Below the pieces are notes generated by a model. It was not told the DNA's origin and made no database searches. It saw nothing but the letters and a program-made list of their open reading frames with translations. From assembly GCF_009827315.1 (NCBI RefSeq), contig NZ_WTYF01000004.1:806001-870000 (forward strand): a stretch of 64,000 nt of DNA, written 5' to 3'. Shown here piece by piece: positions 25,293-34,723 of the stretch (position 1 is its first letter; the number at the start of each line of letters is the position of its first letter). Source of the DNA: Qipengyuania gaetbuli. GTDB lineage: Bacteria; Pseudomonadota; Alphaproteobacteria; Sphingomonadales; Sphingomonadaceae. The position numbers were made by a program, and so were the translations under genes.

Positions 25293-26426
25293 CTAATTCC
25301 CGAAGAACGGGAGTTTGGCGATATCGATGAAGGTGACGAATACCATCAGTGCAAGCACGATTGCCACACCGGCCCGGTAGGCCACCTCCGTACTACGGGG
25401 GCCCAGCGGTTTGCGGCGGACTGCTTCCGCTGCGTAAAATGCCAGGTGTCCGCCGTCGAGCGCCGGGATTGGCAGGAGGTTGATGAATGCCAAGTTAAGC
25501 GAGATCAGCGCTGCCAGGTTGAAAAATGCAAGCGGCCCGAGGCTCAACTGTTCGCCGGCAAACTTGCCGATCGTGACCGGTCCGCCCAGTTCCTTGACCG
25601 ACCTGTCGCCCACGACGATCTGCTTGATTCCGGTCACCATCATGTCGACCAGCTTGCCGGTCTGCTCCACCGACAGACGCGTCGCCTCGATCACGCCCAC
25701 GGGCTCGAACGACATGGCCGAGGAATAGATTCCGATGCGTCCGATGCGCGAGACATTGCCGAAGCGGTCCTCTTCCTCGACGTCGGCGATGGTCACCGGA
25801 ACGTCGATCGTGCCGCCGTCGCGTTCCACGCGCATGACGATGTCCTTGCCCGGGTACATCATGACCCGGTCCTGGATGTCGTCGAATTCCGTCACACGGT
25901 CGCCATCGATGGCGACGATCCGGTCGCCTTCCTCGATCCCGGCATCGCGCGCAGCCGATTCCTCGGAAAAGCGCACCACTACGTTGGTCTGTTCGGGATC
26001 GGCGATCACCGGCTTGCCGAACATCATGAAAAAGCTGGCGAGGATCGCGAGCGTCACGAGGATGTTCATCGCCGGACCGGCAAAGACTATCAGCGCACGC
26101 TTGCCGAGGCTGGCATGGTGGAAGCTGCCTTCCCGCTCTTCCGGCGTCGCATTGGCGATCTCTTCGGGGTTGGGAACGCTGGCCGGGTTCATGTCGCCCT
26201 TGAACTGGACATAGCCGCCCAGCGGCAGGGCGCTCAATTTCCACCGTGTGCCATGTTTGTCGGTGAAGCCTGCGATTTCCTTGCCGAAACCGACCGAGAA
26301 GGCTTCCGCCTTAACCCCGAACCAGCGACCCACGAGATAGTGGCCCAGTTCGTGCAACGTTACCAGCGGCCCCAGCAGCAGCGGGAAACCGATGATGTAC
26401 ATCCAGAAGGGGATCGATCCGTCCAA
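25293..26426 (-). CDS. rseP: Site-2 protease RseP
   Basis: A 377-residue intramembrane zinc metalloprotease that cleaves anti-sigma factors and signal-peptide remnants. HELGH (25-29) lies in the first membrane segment. One PDZ domain is visible (about 120-210; the enterobacterial enzyme has two). The third zinc ligand is Asp324 in LLPIPALDGG. The start is probably TTG at 26426, one base after the dxr stop and ten bases after a GGAG ribosome site; an ATG further upstream would overlap dxr by about 50 bases. Confidence 0.92.
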   Translation of the reverse strand: MDGSIPFWMYIIGFPLLLGPLVTLHELGHYLVGRWFGVKAEAFSVGFGKEIAGFTDKHGTRWKLSALPLGGYVQFKGDMNPASVPNPEEIANATPEEREGSFHHASLGKRALIVFAGPAMNILVTLAILASFFMMFGKPVIADPEQTNVVVRFSEESAARDAGIEEGDRIVAIDGDRVTEFDDIQDRVMMYPGKDIVMRVERDGGTIDVPVTIADVEEEDRFGNVSRIGRIGIYSSAMSFEPVGVIEATRLSVEQTGKLVDMMVTGIKQIVVGDRSVKELGGPVTIGKFAGEQLSLGPLAFFNLAALISLNLAFINLLPIPALDGGHLAFYAAEAVRRKPLGPRSTEVAYRAGVAIVLALMVFVTFIDIAKLPFFGN

Positions 26427-26427
26427 C

Positions 26428-27585
26428 TCAGCAATGCTCCAGCATGGCGCTTGCGCGCATCCGCGCATCCTCGTCAACGCGCAGGACCTCTTCCAGGGTC
26501 CGCGGCGGTGATGGAAGTTCGGTTTCCGTAAGAATGCGCTCCACCATTAGCGCAATCCGGCTGAACGGGATGTTACCTCCAAGGAAGGCCGCCACCGCTA
26601 CCTCGTTCGCGGCATTGAGCACGGCCGGGGCCGCCCCGCCCGCTTGCGCCGCCTCGCGCGCCAGCCGAGTGGCGGGAAACCGCTCCTCGTCCGGCGCGTG
26701 GAAGGTCAGCTCGCCGATGGCCGCGAGATCAAGCGGGTCCATCGGCGTTTCCATGCGTGCAGGGTATGCGAGGCAGGAGGCGATCGGCACGCGCATATCA
26801 GAAGGCCCGAGCTGCGCCAGCGTCGATCCGTCGCGATATTCGACCATCGAATGGATCACGCTTTGCGGGTGTACCACGATACGGATGCGGTCGAGGCCGA
26901 CGGGAAACAGGTGATGCGCCTCGATCAGTTCGAGGCCCTTGTTGAACATGGACGCGCTGTCGACGCTGATCTTGGCGCCCATGTCCCAGTTGGGATGCGC
27001 GATGGCCTGTGCAGGCGTCGCCTTGTCGAGCTGCTCTTTCGTCCAGGTGCGCAGCGGCCCGCCGCTGGCGGTCAGCGTAATGGTGCGCACTTCTTCCATC
27101 CTGCCGCCCTGAAGACACTGGAAAATGGCATTGTGCTCGCTGTCGACGGGCAGCAGGCGTGCGCCGTGTTTGGCTACGGCCGCAGTCATGACCTCGCCGG
27201 CCGACACCAGCGCTTCCTTGTTGGCGAGCGCGACAGTGGTGCCCTGCTCGATCGCTGCCATGACCGGGCCCAGCCCTGCACAGCCCACGATGGCCGCCAT
27301 GACGATATCGACCTTGCGCGAAGCCGCTTCGCACAGCGCCTTGCGCCCTGCGGCAGCCTCGATGCCGGAGCCTGCCAGCGCGTCCTTCAGCGCATCGTAA
27401 TGCCGCTCGTCCGCGATTACCGCGACCTCTGCCTCGAATTCGCGCGCCAGCCGGGAGAGGTCCGCGACGTTTGAATGGGCGGTCAGCGCCGCCACCTGCC
27501 ATTCACCGCGATTGCGCCGCACGAGGTCGAGCGTGGAGGCGCCGACCGATCCGGTGGCGCCGAGGATGGAAATGCTACGCGTCAT
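26428..27585 (-). CDS. dxr: 1-deoxy-D-xylulose 5-phosphate reductoisomerase
   Basis: Second step of the MEP isoprenoid pathway: rearrangement and NADPH reduction of DXP to MEP. It is 385 residues long, opens with ISILGATGSVGAST (NADPH site), and has LLPVDSEHNAIFQCLQ around 145-160 with the metal ligands, plus the GGPLR and NKGLELIEAH segments typical of the family. The start overlaps the cdsA stop as ATGA. It supplies precursor for the neighbouring uppS product and for the polyprenyl synthase at 48 kb. Confidence 0.96.
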   Translation of the reverse strand: MTRSISILGATGSVGASTLDLVRRNRGEWQVAALTAHSNVADLSRLAREFEAEVAVIADERHYDALKDALAGSGIEAAAGRKALCEAASRKVDIVMAAIVGCAGLGPVMAAIEQGTTVALANKEALVSAGEVMTAAVAKHGARLLPVDSEHNAIFQCLQGGRMEEVRTITLTASGGPLRTWTKEQLDKATPAQAIAHPNWDMGAKISVDSASMFNKGLELIEAHHLFPVGLDRIRIVVHPQSVIHSMVEYRDGSTLAQLGPSDMRVPIASCLAYPARMETPMDPLDLAAIGELTFHAPDEERFPATRLAREAAQAGGAAPAVLNAANEVAVAAFLGGNIPFSRIALMVERILTETELPSPPRTLEEVLRVDEDARMRASAMLEHC

Positions 27586-28286
27586 GCAGGCATGCCGAGG
27601 AACAGGCCTGCAATCAACACCACGGGGATCATGCCGTCGGTGCGATCGAAGAAGCCGCCATGACCCGGGATCAGGTTCGAACTGTCCTTCACGCCCGCCT
27701 TCCGCTTGAGCCAGCTTTCGAGAAAATCACCCGACTGTGCCGCAACCGCCAGCACCGTGCCGATCAGCACAATGATGCCCGTCTCGCGCGGGTCGAAGCC
27801 CATGGTGGTCGGGCCGCTCGTCTGGCGGGCTGCGAAATAGATGAAAGCCGCAAGCCATGTGCTTGCCCCGACGATACCGCCGAGCAGGCCGGCCCAGGTC
27901 TTGGACGGGCTGATGGAAGGCGCGATCTTCGGCCCGCCTAGTGCGCGCCCGAAGAAATAAGCGCAGGTATCGACGGCGATGACCGTTCCCACCACGCCAA
28001 CAATCATGGGCGCCGGAAAGCGGGTCAGGATGATGCCCGCTGCCGCGATGTAGAGCGTGCCGGCGATGATGCCGACGAAGCGGTTGGCCGCCTTTCCGGT
28101 CGCCTTCAGCACCAGCAGGACGAATTCCACCAGCGTCGCCAGCACGACCGCGATGATGAACCAGTCGAGCCACGGGTCGCCTGCGACAAGTGCGCCGATC
28201 GCCACCGCCAGCATTACGACCGCAGAGGCGATCCGGACCGGCAAATCGGCATTCTTTTTCGGCGCCAAGGCCTCAGCGTCCCCCAA
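27582..28286 (-). CDS. cdsA: Phosphatidate cytidylyltransferase
   Basis: Makes CDP-diacylglycerol, the precursor of all phospholipids, at the inner membrane. About 234 residues with some seven hydrophobic segments. The C-terminal CdsA signature is present as SNLIPGHGGFFDRTDG, with PSISPSKTWAGLLGG before it. The start is uncertain: TTG at 28286 has GGGAG six bases upstream and overlaps uppS by 14 bases, while a more distal ATG at 28322 overlaps by 50. PssA at 33 kb uses its product. Confidence 0.92.
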   Translation of the reverse strand: MGDAEALAPKKNADLPVRIASAVVMLAVAIGALVAGDPWLDWFIIAVVLATLVEFVLLVLKATGKAANRFVGIIAGTLYIAAAGIILTRFPAPMIVGVVGTVIAVDTCAYFFGRALGGPKIAPSISPSKTWAGLLGGIVGASTWLAAFIYFAARQTSGPTTMGFDPRETGIIVLIGTVLAVAAQSGDFLESWLKRKAGVKDSSNLIPGHGGFFDRTDGMIPVVLIAGLFLGMPA

Positions 28287-28974
28287 ATCGTCTCTCCCGC
28301 CCTGCAAACTGGTCGAGCGCATCCATCAGGTGCGCCGGCGTGAAGTCGGGCCACAACACGTCGGTGAAGATCATTTCCGCATACGCCGCTTGCCACAAGA
28401 GGAAATTGGACAGGCGCACTTCGCCGCTGGTGCGGATCAGCAGGTCGAGCGGCGGCAAGTCGGCGGTATAGAGGTTGGCGGCAATGCTTTCCTCGGTCAC
28501 CTCGCCAGCCGCTGCCGCCTTGGCCGCGGCCTGCACGATTTCCGCCTGCGCCCCGTAATTGAGTGCGACGGCCAGCGTTCGCGAACCGTGCGCGGTCTTC
28601 GCCAGCGCATCCTCGAGCATTTCGACGATATCGGGCGCAAGCGATTGCCAGTCGCCGATTATCTTGAGGCGGACGTCATTGGCAATGAATTCGGGCAGGT
28701 CCGATTTGATGAACTTGCGCATCAGGTTCATCAGGTCGTCGACCTCTTCTTCCGGACGCTTCCAGTTCTCGCTGCTGAAGGCGTAGAGCGTCAGGCACTC
28801 GATCGAGGTGTCCTTCAGGCTACGCACGAGCTCGCGCACGGCCTCCACGCCCTTCCTGTGGCCCATCACCCGCGGCAGGTGCTTGCGCTTCGCCCAGCGG
28901 CCGTTGCCATCCATGATGATGGCGACGTGGCGGGCGGTCTTTTCGGGAGAGGTCACAGGGCCATCCGATCGCAC
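28273..28974 (-). CDS. uppS: Undecaprenyl diphosphate synthase
   Basis: Cis-prenyltransferase making C55 undecaprenyl diphosphate, the lipid carrier for peptidoglycan and surface polymers. It is 233 residues with HVAIIMDGNGRWA, catalytic Asp22, the LTLYAFSSENWKR segment and the C-terminal RTSGEVRLSNFLLWQ signature. The start is GTG at 28974; a second GTG six codons later (28956) would give a more compact N-terminus. The 3' end overlaps cdsA. Confidence 0.95.
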   Translation of the reverse strand: MRSDGPVTSPEKTARHVAIIMDGNGRWAKRKHLPRVMGHRKGVEAVRELVRSLKDTSIECLTLYAFSSENWKRPEEEVDDLMNLMRKFIKSDLPEFIANDVRLKIIGDWQSLAPDIVEMLEDALAKTAHGSRTLAVALNYGAQAEIVQAAAKAAAAGEVTEESIAANLYTADLPPLDLLIRTSGEVRLSNFLLWQAAYAEMIFTDVLWPDFTPAHLMDALDQFAGRERRFGGR

Positions 28975-29050
28975 AGGGCGAAGGCGGGCCGCATCGGCGC
29001 CCCTGCCTGCCCTAACGGCCCGGGGCCGCGGCAGGCTGGCGCCGCGCGGC

Positions 29051-29608
29051 TCACTTCGTCAGGATTTCCTGGACCTTCTTCTCGACCGCCGCGTCGGTTT
29101 CGGCGACGTGCGTGTCGGTCAGCTTCTGGACCTCGTCCTCCGAACGCTTGCGCTCGTCTTCGGAGATTTCCTTCTTCTTCTCGTCGTCCTTGAGCGCTTC
29201 CATGCCGTCGCGGCGCACGTTGCGGATCGCGATCTTGGCCTTCTCGCCATATTCGCCCGCCAGCTTGGCGAGGTCCTTGCGGCGTTCTTCGGTGAGGTCG
29301 GGCATCGGCAGGCGCAGCGTCTGGCCGTCGATCATCGGGTTGAGGCCGAGGTTCGCCTTGGCGATACCCTTCTCGACCGCGATCAGATTGGCCTTGTCCC
29401 ACACCTGCACGCTGAGCATGCGCGGTTCGGGGGCCGACACGGTGGCGACCTGGTTGAGCGGCATCATCGCGCCATAGACTTCGACCACGACCGGATCGAG
29501 CAGGCTGGTGTTGGCGCGGCCGGTGCGCAGGCCCGACAGGTCGCCCTTGAGGCTTTCCACGGCGCCCTTCATGCGGCGCTCGATATCGGCTTTGTCGTAT
29601 TTGGCCAT
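29051..29608 (-). CDS. frr: Ribosome recycling factor
   Basis: Splits post-termination ribosomes together with EF-G. At 185 residues it has the family length: RRMKGAVESLKGDLSGLRTGRAN at the start of the three-helix bundle, then domain II (VEVYGAMMPLNQVATVS), and a C-terminal long acidic helix. It lies 29 bases downstream of pyrH, the usual order, and upstream of uppS. Confidence 0.96.
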   Translation of the reverse strand: MAKYDKADIERRMKGAVESLKGDLSGLRTGRANTSLLDPVVVEVYGAMMPLNQVATVSAPEPRMLSVQVWDKANLIAVEKGIAKANLGLNPMIDGQTLRLPMPDLTEERRKDLAKLAGEYGEKAKIAIRNVRRDGMEALKDDEKKKEISEDERKRSEDEVQKLTDTHVAETDAAVEKKVQEILTK

Positions 29609-29637
29609 GGTGGCTTCCTCGTCTCTCTCGTGTGTTC

Positions 29638-30363
29638 TTATGCGGTGTGATCGGTAACGACGGTCTGGACGCCCTCGCCCGACAGGACGCGCGCCAGATT
29701 GCCCTTCTCGCGGATGGAGAAGACCACGATCGGAATGTCGTTGTCACGGCACAGCGCCACTGCGCTCGCATCCATGACCTTGAGATTGTCTGCCAGCACC
29801 TTGCCGTAACTCACGGTTTCGTAACGCGTGGCCGACGGGTTGGACTTGGGGTCGCTGTCGTAGACGCCGTCGACGCTGGTGCCCTTGAGCAGCGCGTCGC
29901 AATTCATTTCGGCAGCGCGCAGCGCAGCACCGCTGTCGGTGGTGAAATAGGGTGCACCGACACCGGCGGCGAAGATCACGATGCGACCCTTTTCGAGGTG
30001 GCGTTCGGCACGGCGACGGATCACCGGCTCGCACACCTGGTCCATCTGGACCGCGCTCTGCACGCGGGTCTGGACGCCGAGCTGTTCGAGCGCGCTCTGC
30101 ATTGCCAGCGCATTCATGACCGTGGCCAGCATGCCCATGTAATCGGCCTGCGCGCGGTCCATGCCCTGCGCCGCCCCGGCCATGCCGCGGAAGATATTGC
30201 CGCCGCCGATGACGAGGCAGATTTCGAGGCCCGTTTCCTTGGCCGCCTTAACTTCCTTCGCCAGTTCGAGGACGAAAGCGGGATCGATCCCGAACTGCTG
30301 GTCGCCCATCAGCACCTCGCCCGACAGCTTCAGGAGGACGCGGTTCATCTTGGGGAGAGTCAT
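29638..30363 (-). CDS. pyrH: Uridylate kinase
   Basis: Phosphorylates UMP to UDP; a hexameric amino-acid-kinase-fold enzyme. It is 241 residues beginning [16 protein letters not shown], with [11 protein letters not shown] (phosphate-binding glycine run) and the [10 protein letters not shown] segment near the C-terminus. No strong ribosome site marks the start; ATG 30363 fits family length, and an in-frame ATG at 30411 is possible. It is the first gene of the long envelope operon after the tsf terminator. Confidence 0.94.
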   Translation of the reverse strand: MTLPKMNRVLLKLSGEVLMGDQQFGIDPAFVLELAKEVKAAKETGLEICLVIGGGNIFRGMAGAAQGMDRAQADYMGMLATVMNALAMQSALEQLGVQTRVQSAVQMDQVCEPVIRRRAERHLEKGRIVIFAAGVGAPYFTTDSGAALRAAEMNCDALLKGTSVDGVYDSDPKSNPSATRYETVSYGKVLADNLKVMDASAVALCRDNDIPIVVFSIREKGNLARVLSGEGVQTVVTDHTA

Positions 30364-30747
30364 GGCAGGCGGAGAATCCGTATGAATGGTGGGATGCGGC
30401 TCCTTAGCCATGAAGACGGATGCGCGCAAAGGGAAAGCCCCACGAACCCTGGCGGAAGCGGGACGCAGCCGTTGTGCGCGACAGGAGCGTGAGGGAAAAA
30501 GAAGTGCCACCTCCCCGTTTCCCGGGGGCTACCCAATTTCTCTCAACGGTGCGACCCGAAGGGATCAGGGGCGCGCGAAAGCCCGCAGGTGACGATGGCG
30601 ATGTAGCAGAGTTCCCGCGCGAAAAAAGTCGGTTTTGTGGCAGGGTCGCCCCCCCACCCCTTAATCTGCACAATTGGCCGCAGGCATGAAAAAGGGGCTG
30701 CCCGCGCATGGCGGACAGCCCCTTTTCGAATTTGCCTGGAAGGAGGC
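30364..30747. other. Intergenic region between tsf and pyrH
   Basis: About 380 bases with no supported gene. It holds the tsf terminator near 30.7 kb and presumably the pyrH promoter. I see no convincing minus-35/minus-10 pair. A small CCCCG-CGGGG stem lies around 30.52 kb, and an unusual C-rich run near 30.65 kb. Confidence 0.5.
30690..30726 (-). terminator. Intrinsic terminator after rpsB-tsf
   Basis: A perfect seven-pair stem GGGGCTG/CAGCCCC (30694-30722) is flanked by AAAA and TTTT, giving a run of T after the hairpin on the minus strand, about 25 bases beyond the tsf stop. Confidence 0.85.
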
Positions 30748-31674
30748 TTAGCCGGCGACGGCGGCAGCCACTTCGGCTGCGAAATCGCTTTCTTCCTTCT
30801 CGATGCCTTCGCCGAGCTGGAAGCGGACGTAGTCCACCAGTTCGACCTTGGCGCCGACGTCCTTGGCGGCCTGCTCGACAACCTGCGCGATCGGGGTCTT
30901 GTTGTCGATCACGTAGACCTGGCTGAGCAGGGCGTTTTCCTTGGCGTACTTGTTGACCGCGCCGTCGACCATCTTGGCCTGCACTTCGGCGGGCTTGCCG
31001 CTTTCGGCAGCCTTTTCGGCAGCGATGGCACGCTCGCGCGCGATCACTTCGGCGTCGAGGCCTTCTGCGGTCAGCGCCTGCGGGAAAGCAGCGGCGATGT
31101 GCATGCCAAGCTTCTTGCCCAGTTCTTCCAGTTTGGCCTTGTCGCCTTCGCTTTCAAGAGCGACGAGCACGCCGATCTTGCCGAGGTCGGGAGCGACAGC
31201 GTTGTGCATGTAGGGCACGATCACGCCGTTGGTGACCGAGACGGTCTTGATGCGGCGGATCTGCTGGTTTTCACCGATAGTCGCGACGTTGTCGGTCAGC
31301 TTTTCGCCGACGGTACCGCCATCGGGGTAAGCAGCAGCCTTGAGCGTGTCGACGTCGTCGCCGGCAGTGGCGAGCGCGGTCTGCGTGGTCTTGCGCACGA
31401 AGTCCTGGAACTTGTCGTTCTTGGCGACGAAGTCGGTTTCCGAGTTCACTTCGACGGCAACGCCCTTGGTGCCTTCGACGGCGATGCCGACGAGGCCTTC
31501 TGCAGCGGTGCGGCTCGACTTCTTCTGGGCCGTTGCCAGGCCCTTGGCGCGCAGTGCGTCGACTGCGGCTTCGATGTCGCCATTGGCGGCTTCGAGAGCC
31601 TTCTTGGCATCCATCATGCCCGCGCCGGTCTTCTCGCGCAGGGCCTTCACGTCAGCGGCAGTGAATGCAGCCAT
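30748..31674 (-). CDS. tsf: Elongation factor Ts
   Basis: Guanine-nucleotide exchange factor for EF-Tu. It is 308 residues: an N-terminal UBA-like domain ([24 protein letters not shown], with the TGAGMMDCK-type signature), then the core with [10 protein letters not shown]. It is followed by the strong terminator and preceded by rpsB with a 112-base gap, the near-universal rpsB-tsf order. Confidence 0.97.
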   Translation of the reverse strand: MAAFTAADVKALREKTGAGMMDAKKALEAANGDIEAAVDALRAKGLATAQKKSSRTAAEGLVGIAVEGTKGVAVEVNSETDFVAKNDKFQDFVRKTTQTALATAGDDVDTLKAAAYPDGGTVGEKLTDNVATIGENQQIRRIKTVSVTNGVIVPYMHNAVAPDLGKIGVLVALESEGDKAKLEELGKKLGMHIAAAFPQALTAEGLDAEVIARERAIAAEKAAESGKPAEVQAKMVDGAVNKYAKENALLSQVYVIDNKTPIAQVVEQAAKDVGAKVELVDYVRFQLGEGIEKEESDFAAEVAAAVAG

Positions 31675-31786
31675 GATACTTTCCTTCTCAAATCAGTGTG
31701 CGGGCACCGGGCCAGCTGGAGGAGCGGCCCGGCGCGTATCGTCGCATTGTGACGGGCGCATGGCGCGCCCGTCAGTCAATTGCCGG

Positions 31787-32536
<750 letters not shown>

Positions 32537-32889
32537 GGTCATTTCCTTTCCGGTTATACCTCTGGAAGGCAGGAACCCGTGGTGCGGAATATCCCGCGGC
32601 CGGGCACCGGTATGTGCGCCTTCCATGTGGATTTGCCCGCTGTATGACCGGCCCGAATTGGCCGAATCTCAAGCGAACGGCGCGCCCTTAGCGGGCTTTT
32701 GCAGGCAAATCCAGACTCGATTCACCGCTAAAAAAGGGAATCCGGGCGCGAAAAGCGCTTGACAGGCGGGAACAAAACAGGAACATTGTCCTCGTCACCG
32801 GAACAACCGGTGGGCCATAGGTGTTTTCCCGTAGAATTGCCCAGGCTGTCAACAGCTTTGTCGACAGGCCCGGGACAGGAGATACTCGG
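32537..32889. other. Intergenic region between rpsB and SOS-type small gene
   Basis: About 350 bases shared by divergent genes. The rpsB side holds a TTGAGA element (32672-32667, minus strand) without a well-spaced minus-10. The other side holds the LexA-type box and promoter. A six-pair palindrome CACCGG-AACAA-CCGGTG (32796-32812) lies just after the predicted start of the plus-strand transcript. Confidence 0.5.
32759..32787 (+). promoter_or_regulatory. LexA-controlled promoter (GAAC-N7-GAAC between -35 and -10)
   Basis: A perfect TTGACA (32759-32764) is followed after 17 bases by AACATT (32782-32787, a weak minus-10). GAACAAAACAGGAAC at 32770-32784 is an exact GAAC-N7-GAAC, the reverse complement of the alphaproteobacterial SOS box GTTC-N7-GTTC. 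Its placement in the promoter spacer is ideal for LexA repression. Confidence 0.65.
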
Positions 32890-33129
32890 ATGTTCGCACT
32901 GTTCCTGACTGCCGTTTCCGCCCTCGCCGCAATTGCGGCAGTGGCCCTGCTCGTCGATGGCGGACTGCGTTGGTGGTCCGCTTTCGGCCAGCTGCGGCAT
33001 CGCCTCCAGCTCCCCACGGAAGCACAGGTCTGCGAAAGCGGAATGCGCCCGGCGCTTGCCCACGGCGGCTTTACCCGCCCCGGCCGCGTAGCTGCGGTTA
33101 CGCGCCAGACGGTTCGGCGCGCCGCCTGA
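32890..33129 (+). CDS. Small membrane protein, predicted SOS-inducible
   Basis: A 79-residue protein I do not recognise. One N-terminal membrane segment (FALFLTAVSALAAIAAVALLV, about 2-22) is followed by a basic, cytoplasmic-type tail (RWWSAFGQLRHRLQL... ending TRQTVRRAA) with one Cys. The ATG at 32890 is supported by AGGAG eight bases upstream; a GTG at 32821 would add 23 residues. A LexA-type box controls its promoter. Its last 32 bases overlap the convergent pssA 3' end. Size, topology and regulation resemble SOS-induced division inhibitors, but that is inference. Confidence 0.7.
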   Translation: MFALFLTAVSALAAIAAVALLVDGGLRWWSAFGQLRHRLQLPTEAQVCESGMRPALAHGGFTRPGRVAAVTRQTVRRAA

Positions 33130-33937
33130 TCCGCGCATAGCGGATCAGCGTGAACGGCAGCAGCGCCAGGTAACCGATCCCGATCACGCTCAGCGTCCAC
33201 CACGGTTCTGAAAGCAGCGCCGCGAATACCAGGCCGATAAAGGCCAGCACCCACAAGCGAATGCCCCGACGCGGACGAAGCGATGCCCAGCTGGGTGTCG
33301 CCATGCTCGAAATCATCAGGAGTGCGACGGCCAGCACCCACGGCCCCACCACGATCGGCTCGCGGAAAATGTCGAGCCCCGTGGCCGACCACAGGAAGAA
33401 CGGCATGAAGGCCAGCCCTGCCCCCATCGGCGCAGGGACGCCGGTGAGGAAGCCCAGCGATTTGTGCGGCTGGTGCTCCATGTCGATCTGCGCGTTGAAG
33501 CGCGCAAGCCGCAGGGCGCAGCAGATGGCCAGCGCCAAAGCGGCAAACCAGCCCCAGCGCGGTTCGGCCGACAGCGACCAGAGATAGATGATGATCGCCG
33601 GCGCCGTGCCGAAGCTCAGCGAATCGGCAAGACTGTCGAGTTCCGCCCCGAAGCGCGACTGGGCTTTCAGGAGGCGCGCGATGCGACCGTCCATCCCGTC
33701 GAGGATACCGGCCACGATAATCGCGACTGCCGCAGCGGCCCACTGGTCGGAAATGGCGAAGCGGATGCCAGTAAGGCCCGAACACAGCGCCGCAGCGGTA
33801 ATCGCATTGGGAGCCATCGCCCGCAGCGACAGCCCGCGCGAACGGCCCATCAAGGGCTTCTCGTCCTCGGCCGACTTGGGGCCGAGGCGCGCACGCTCCT
33901 CGAAATCGCCGTGTGGTCCGGCCGGGGGCAAGCTCAT
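33098..33937 (-). CDS. pssA: CDP-diacylglycerol-serine O-phosphatidyltransferase
   Basis: Makes phosphatidylserine from CDP-DAG and serine in the inner membrane. It is 279 residues: a 40-residue hydrophilic start, then about seven hydrophobic segments and the CDP-alcohol phosphotransferase motif with Asp83, Gly84, Ala87, Arg88, Gly97, Asp101 and Asp105. The start overlaps the psd stop by four bases (ATGA), so substrate and product enzymes are co-translated. The 3' end overlaps the antisense small SOS-type gene by 32 bases. Confidence 0.94.
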   Translation of the reverse strand: MSLPPAGPHGDFEERARLGPKSAEDEKPLMGRSRGLSLRAMAPNAITAAALCSGLTGIRFAISDQWAAAAVAIIVAGILDGMDGRIARLLKAQSRFGAELDSLADSLSFGTAPAIIIYLWSLSAEPRWGWFAALALAICCALRLARFNAQIDMEHQPHKSLGFLTGVPAPMGAGLAFMPFFLWSATGLDIFREPIVVGPWVLAVALLMISSMATPSWASLRPRRGIRLWVLAFIGLVFAALLSEPWWTLSVIGIGYLALLPFTLIRYARIRRRAEPSGA

Positions 33938-34683
33938 TGCGACACTCCTTCACGCAGGGGCTGCTTGCCCAGTTCGGCAATGACAGTCTCGCCGGCCACT
34001 ACCCGCTGCCCCAGCATCACGCGAGAGCCGGTGCCTGCTGGCAGGTAGACGTCGACGCGGCTGCCAAAGCGGATCAGCCCCACTCTTTGCCCAACGCCCA
34101 GAGTGTCGCCCGGCTTCACGAACGGCACGATACGGCGCGCGATGAGCCCTGCAATCTGCGTGAAACCGATCTGCACGCCGTCACTGCGCTCTACTAAGAT
34201 GTGCTGGCGCTCGTTGTCCTCGCTCGCCTTGTCGAGTTCCGCATTGAGGAACTGGCCCGGAATATAGACGACGCGCTGCACCATCCCCGCAATCGGCGTG
34301 CGGTTGATGTGCACGTCGAACACCGACATGAAAATCGAGATGCGCGTGACCGGCTCTTCGCCAAGGCCGCGCGTGCCGCTGCCGTCGGCTATCACCAGTT
34401 CGCGCGGCGGAGCGACCTCGGCGATCTGCACGATCTTGCCGTCTGCGGGCGAAACGATCGAGGTTTCGTCCTGCGGGACGACGCGTTCGGGATCGCGGAA
34501 GAACGCGAAGACGCCCAGCGAAAGGAACGCCATCGGCCATGCCAGCGTCTCCCACGCAAATAGCGCAAAGACGAGCGAGATGCCCAGCGCCGCGATGCCG
34601 AACTTGCGTCCTTCGGGATGGATCGCGGGCAGCCCCCACTGCGCCTCGCCGCGACCCCGGCTGTCGAGTAGATCACCTGCCAT
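33934..34683 (-). CDS. psd: Phosphatidylserine decarboxylase proenzyme
   Basis: Converts phosphatidylserine to phosphatidylethanolamine. At 249 residues it is the short alphaproteobacterial type, with two N-terminal hydrophobic segments (about 27-62) and SPADG (Asp81). FDVHINRTP has His125 and [11 protein letters not shown] has the Gly207-Ser208 self-cleavage site that generates the pyruvoyl group. It is upstream of and coupled to pssA; the pair is the complete PE branch. Confidence 0.94.
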   Translation of the reverse strand: MAGDLLDSRGRGEAQWGLPAIHPEGRKFGIAALGISLVFALFAWETLAWPMAFLSLGVFAFFRDPERVVPQDETSIVSPADGKIVQIAEVAPPRELVIADGSGTRGLGEEPVTRISIFMSVFDVHINRTPIAGMVQRVVYIPGQFLNAELDKASEDNERQHILVERSDGVQIGFTQIAGLIARRIVPFVKPGDTLGVGQRVGLIRFGSRVDVYLPAGTGSRVMLGQRVVAGETVIAELGKQPLREGVSQ

Positions 34684-34723
34684 AGCCTTGGCCTAGGCGC
34701 TGACGGCGCGCCTCACAAGTCGC

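Noticed and set aside
23156..25330. 724-codon plus-strand open frame over bamA
   Set aside because: Antisense shadow of bamA; no domain or start signal.
32644..32672. Possible rpsB promoter TTGAGA with a downstream CATAC region
   Set aside because: Spacing between the hexamers would be 19-20 bases and the minus-10 is poor.
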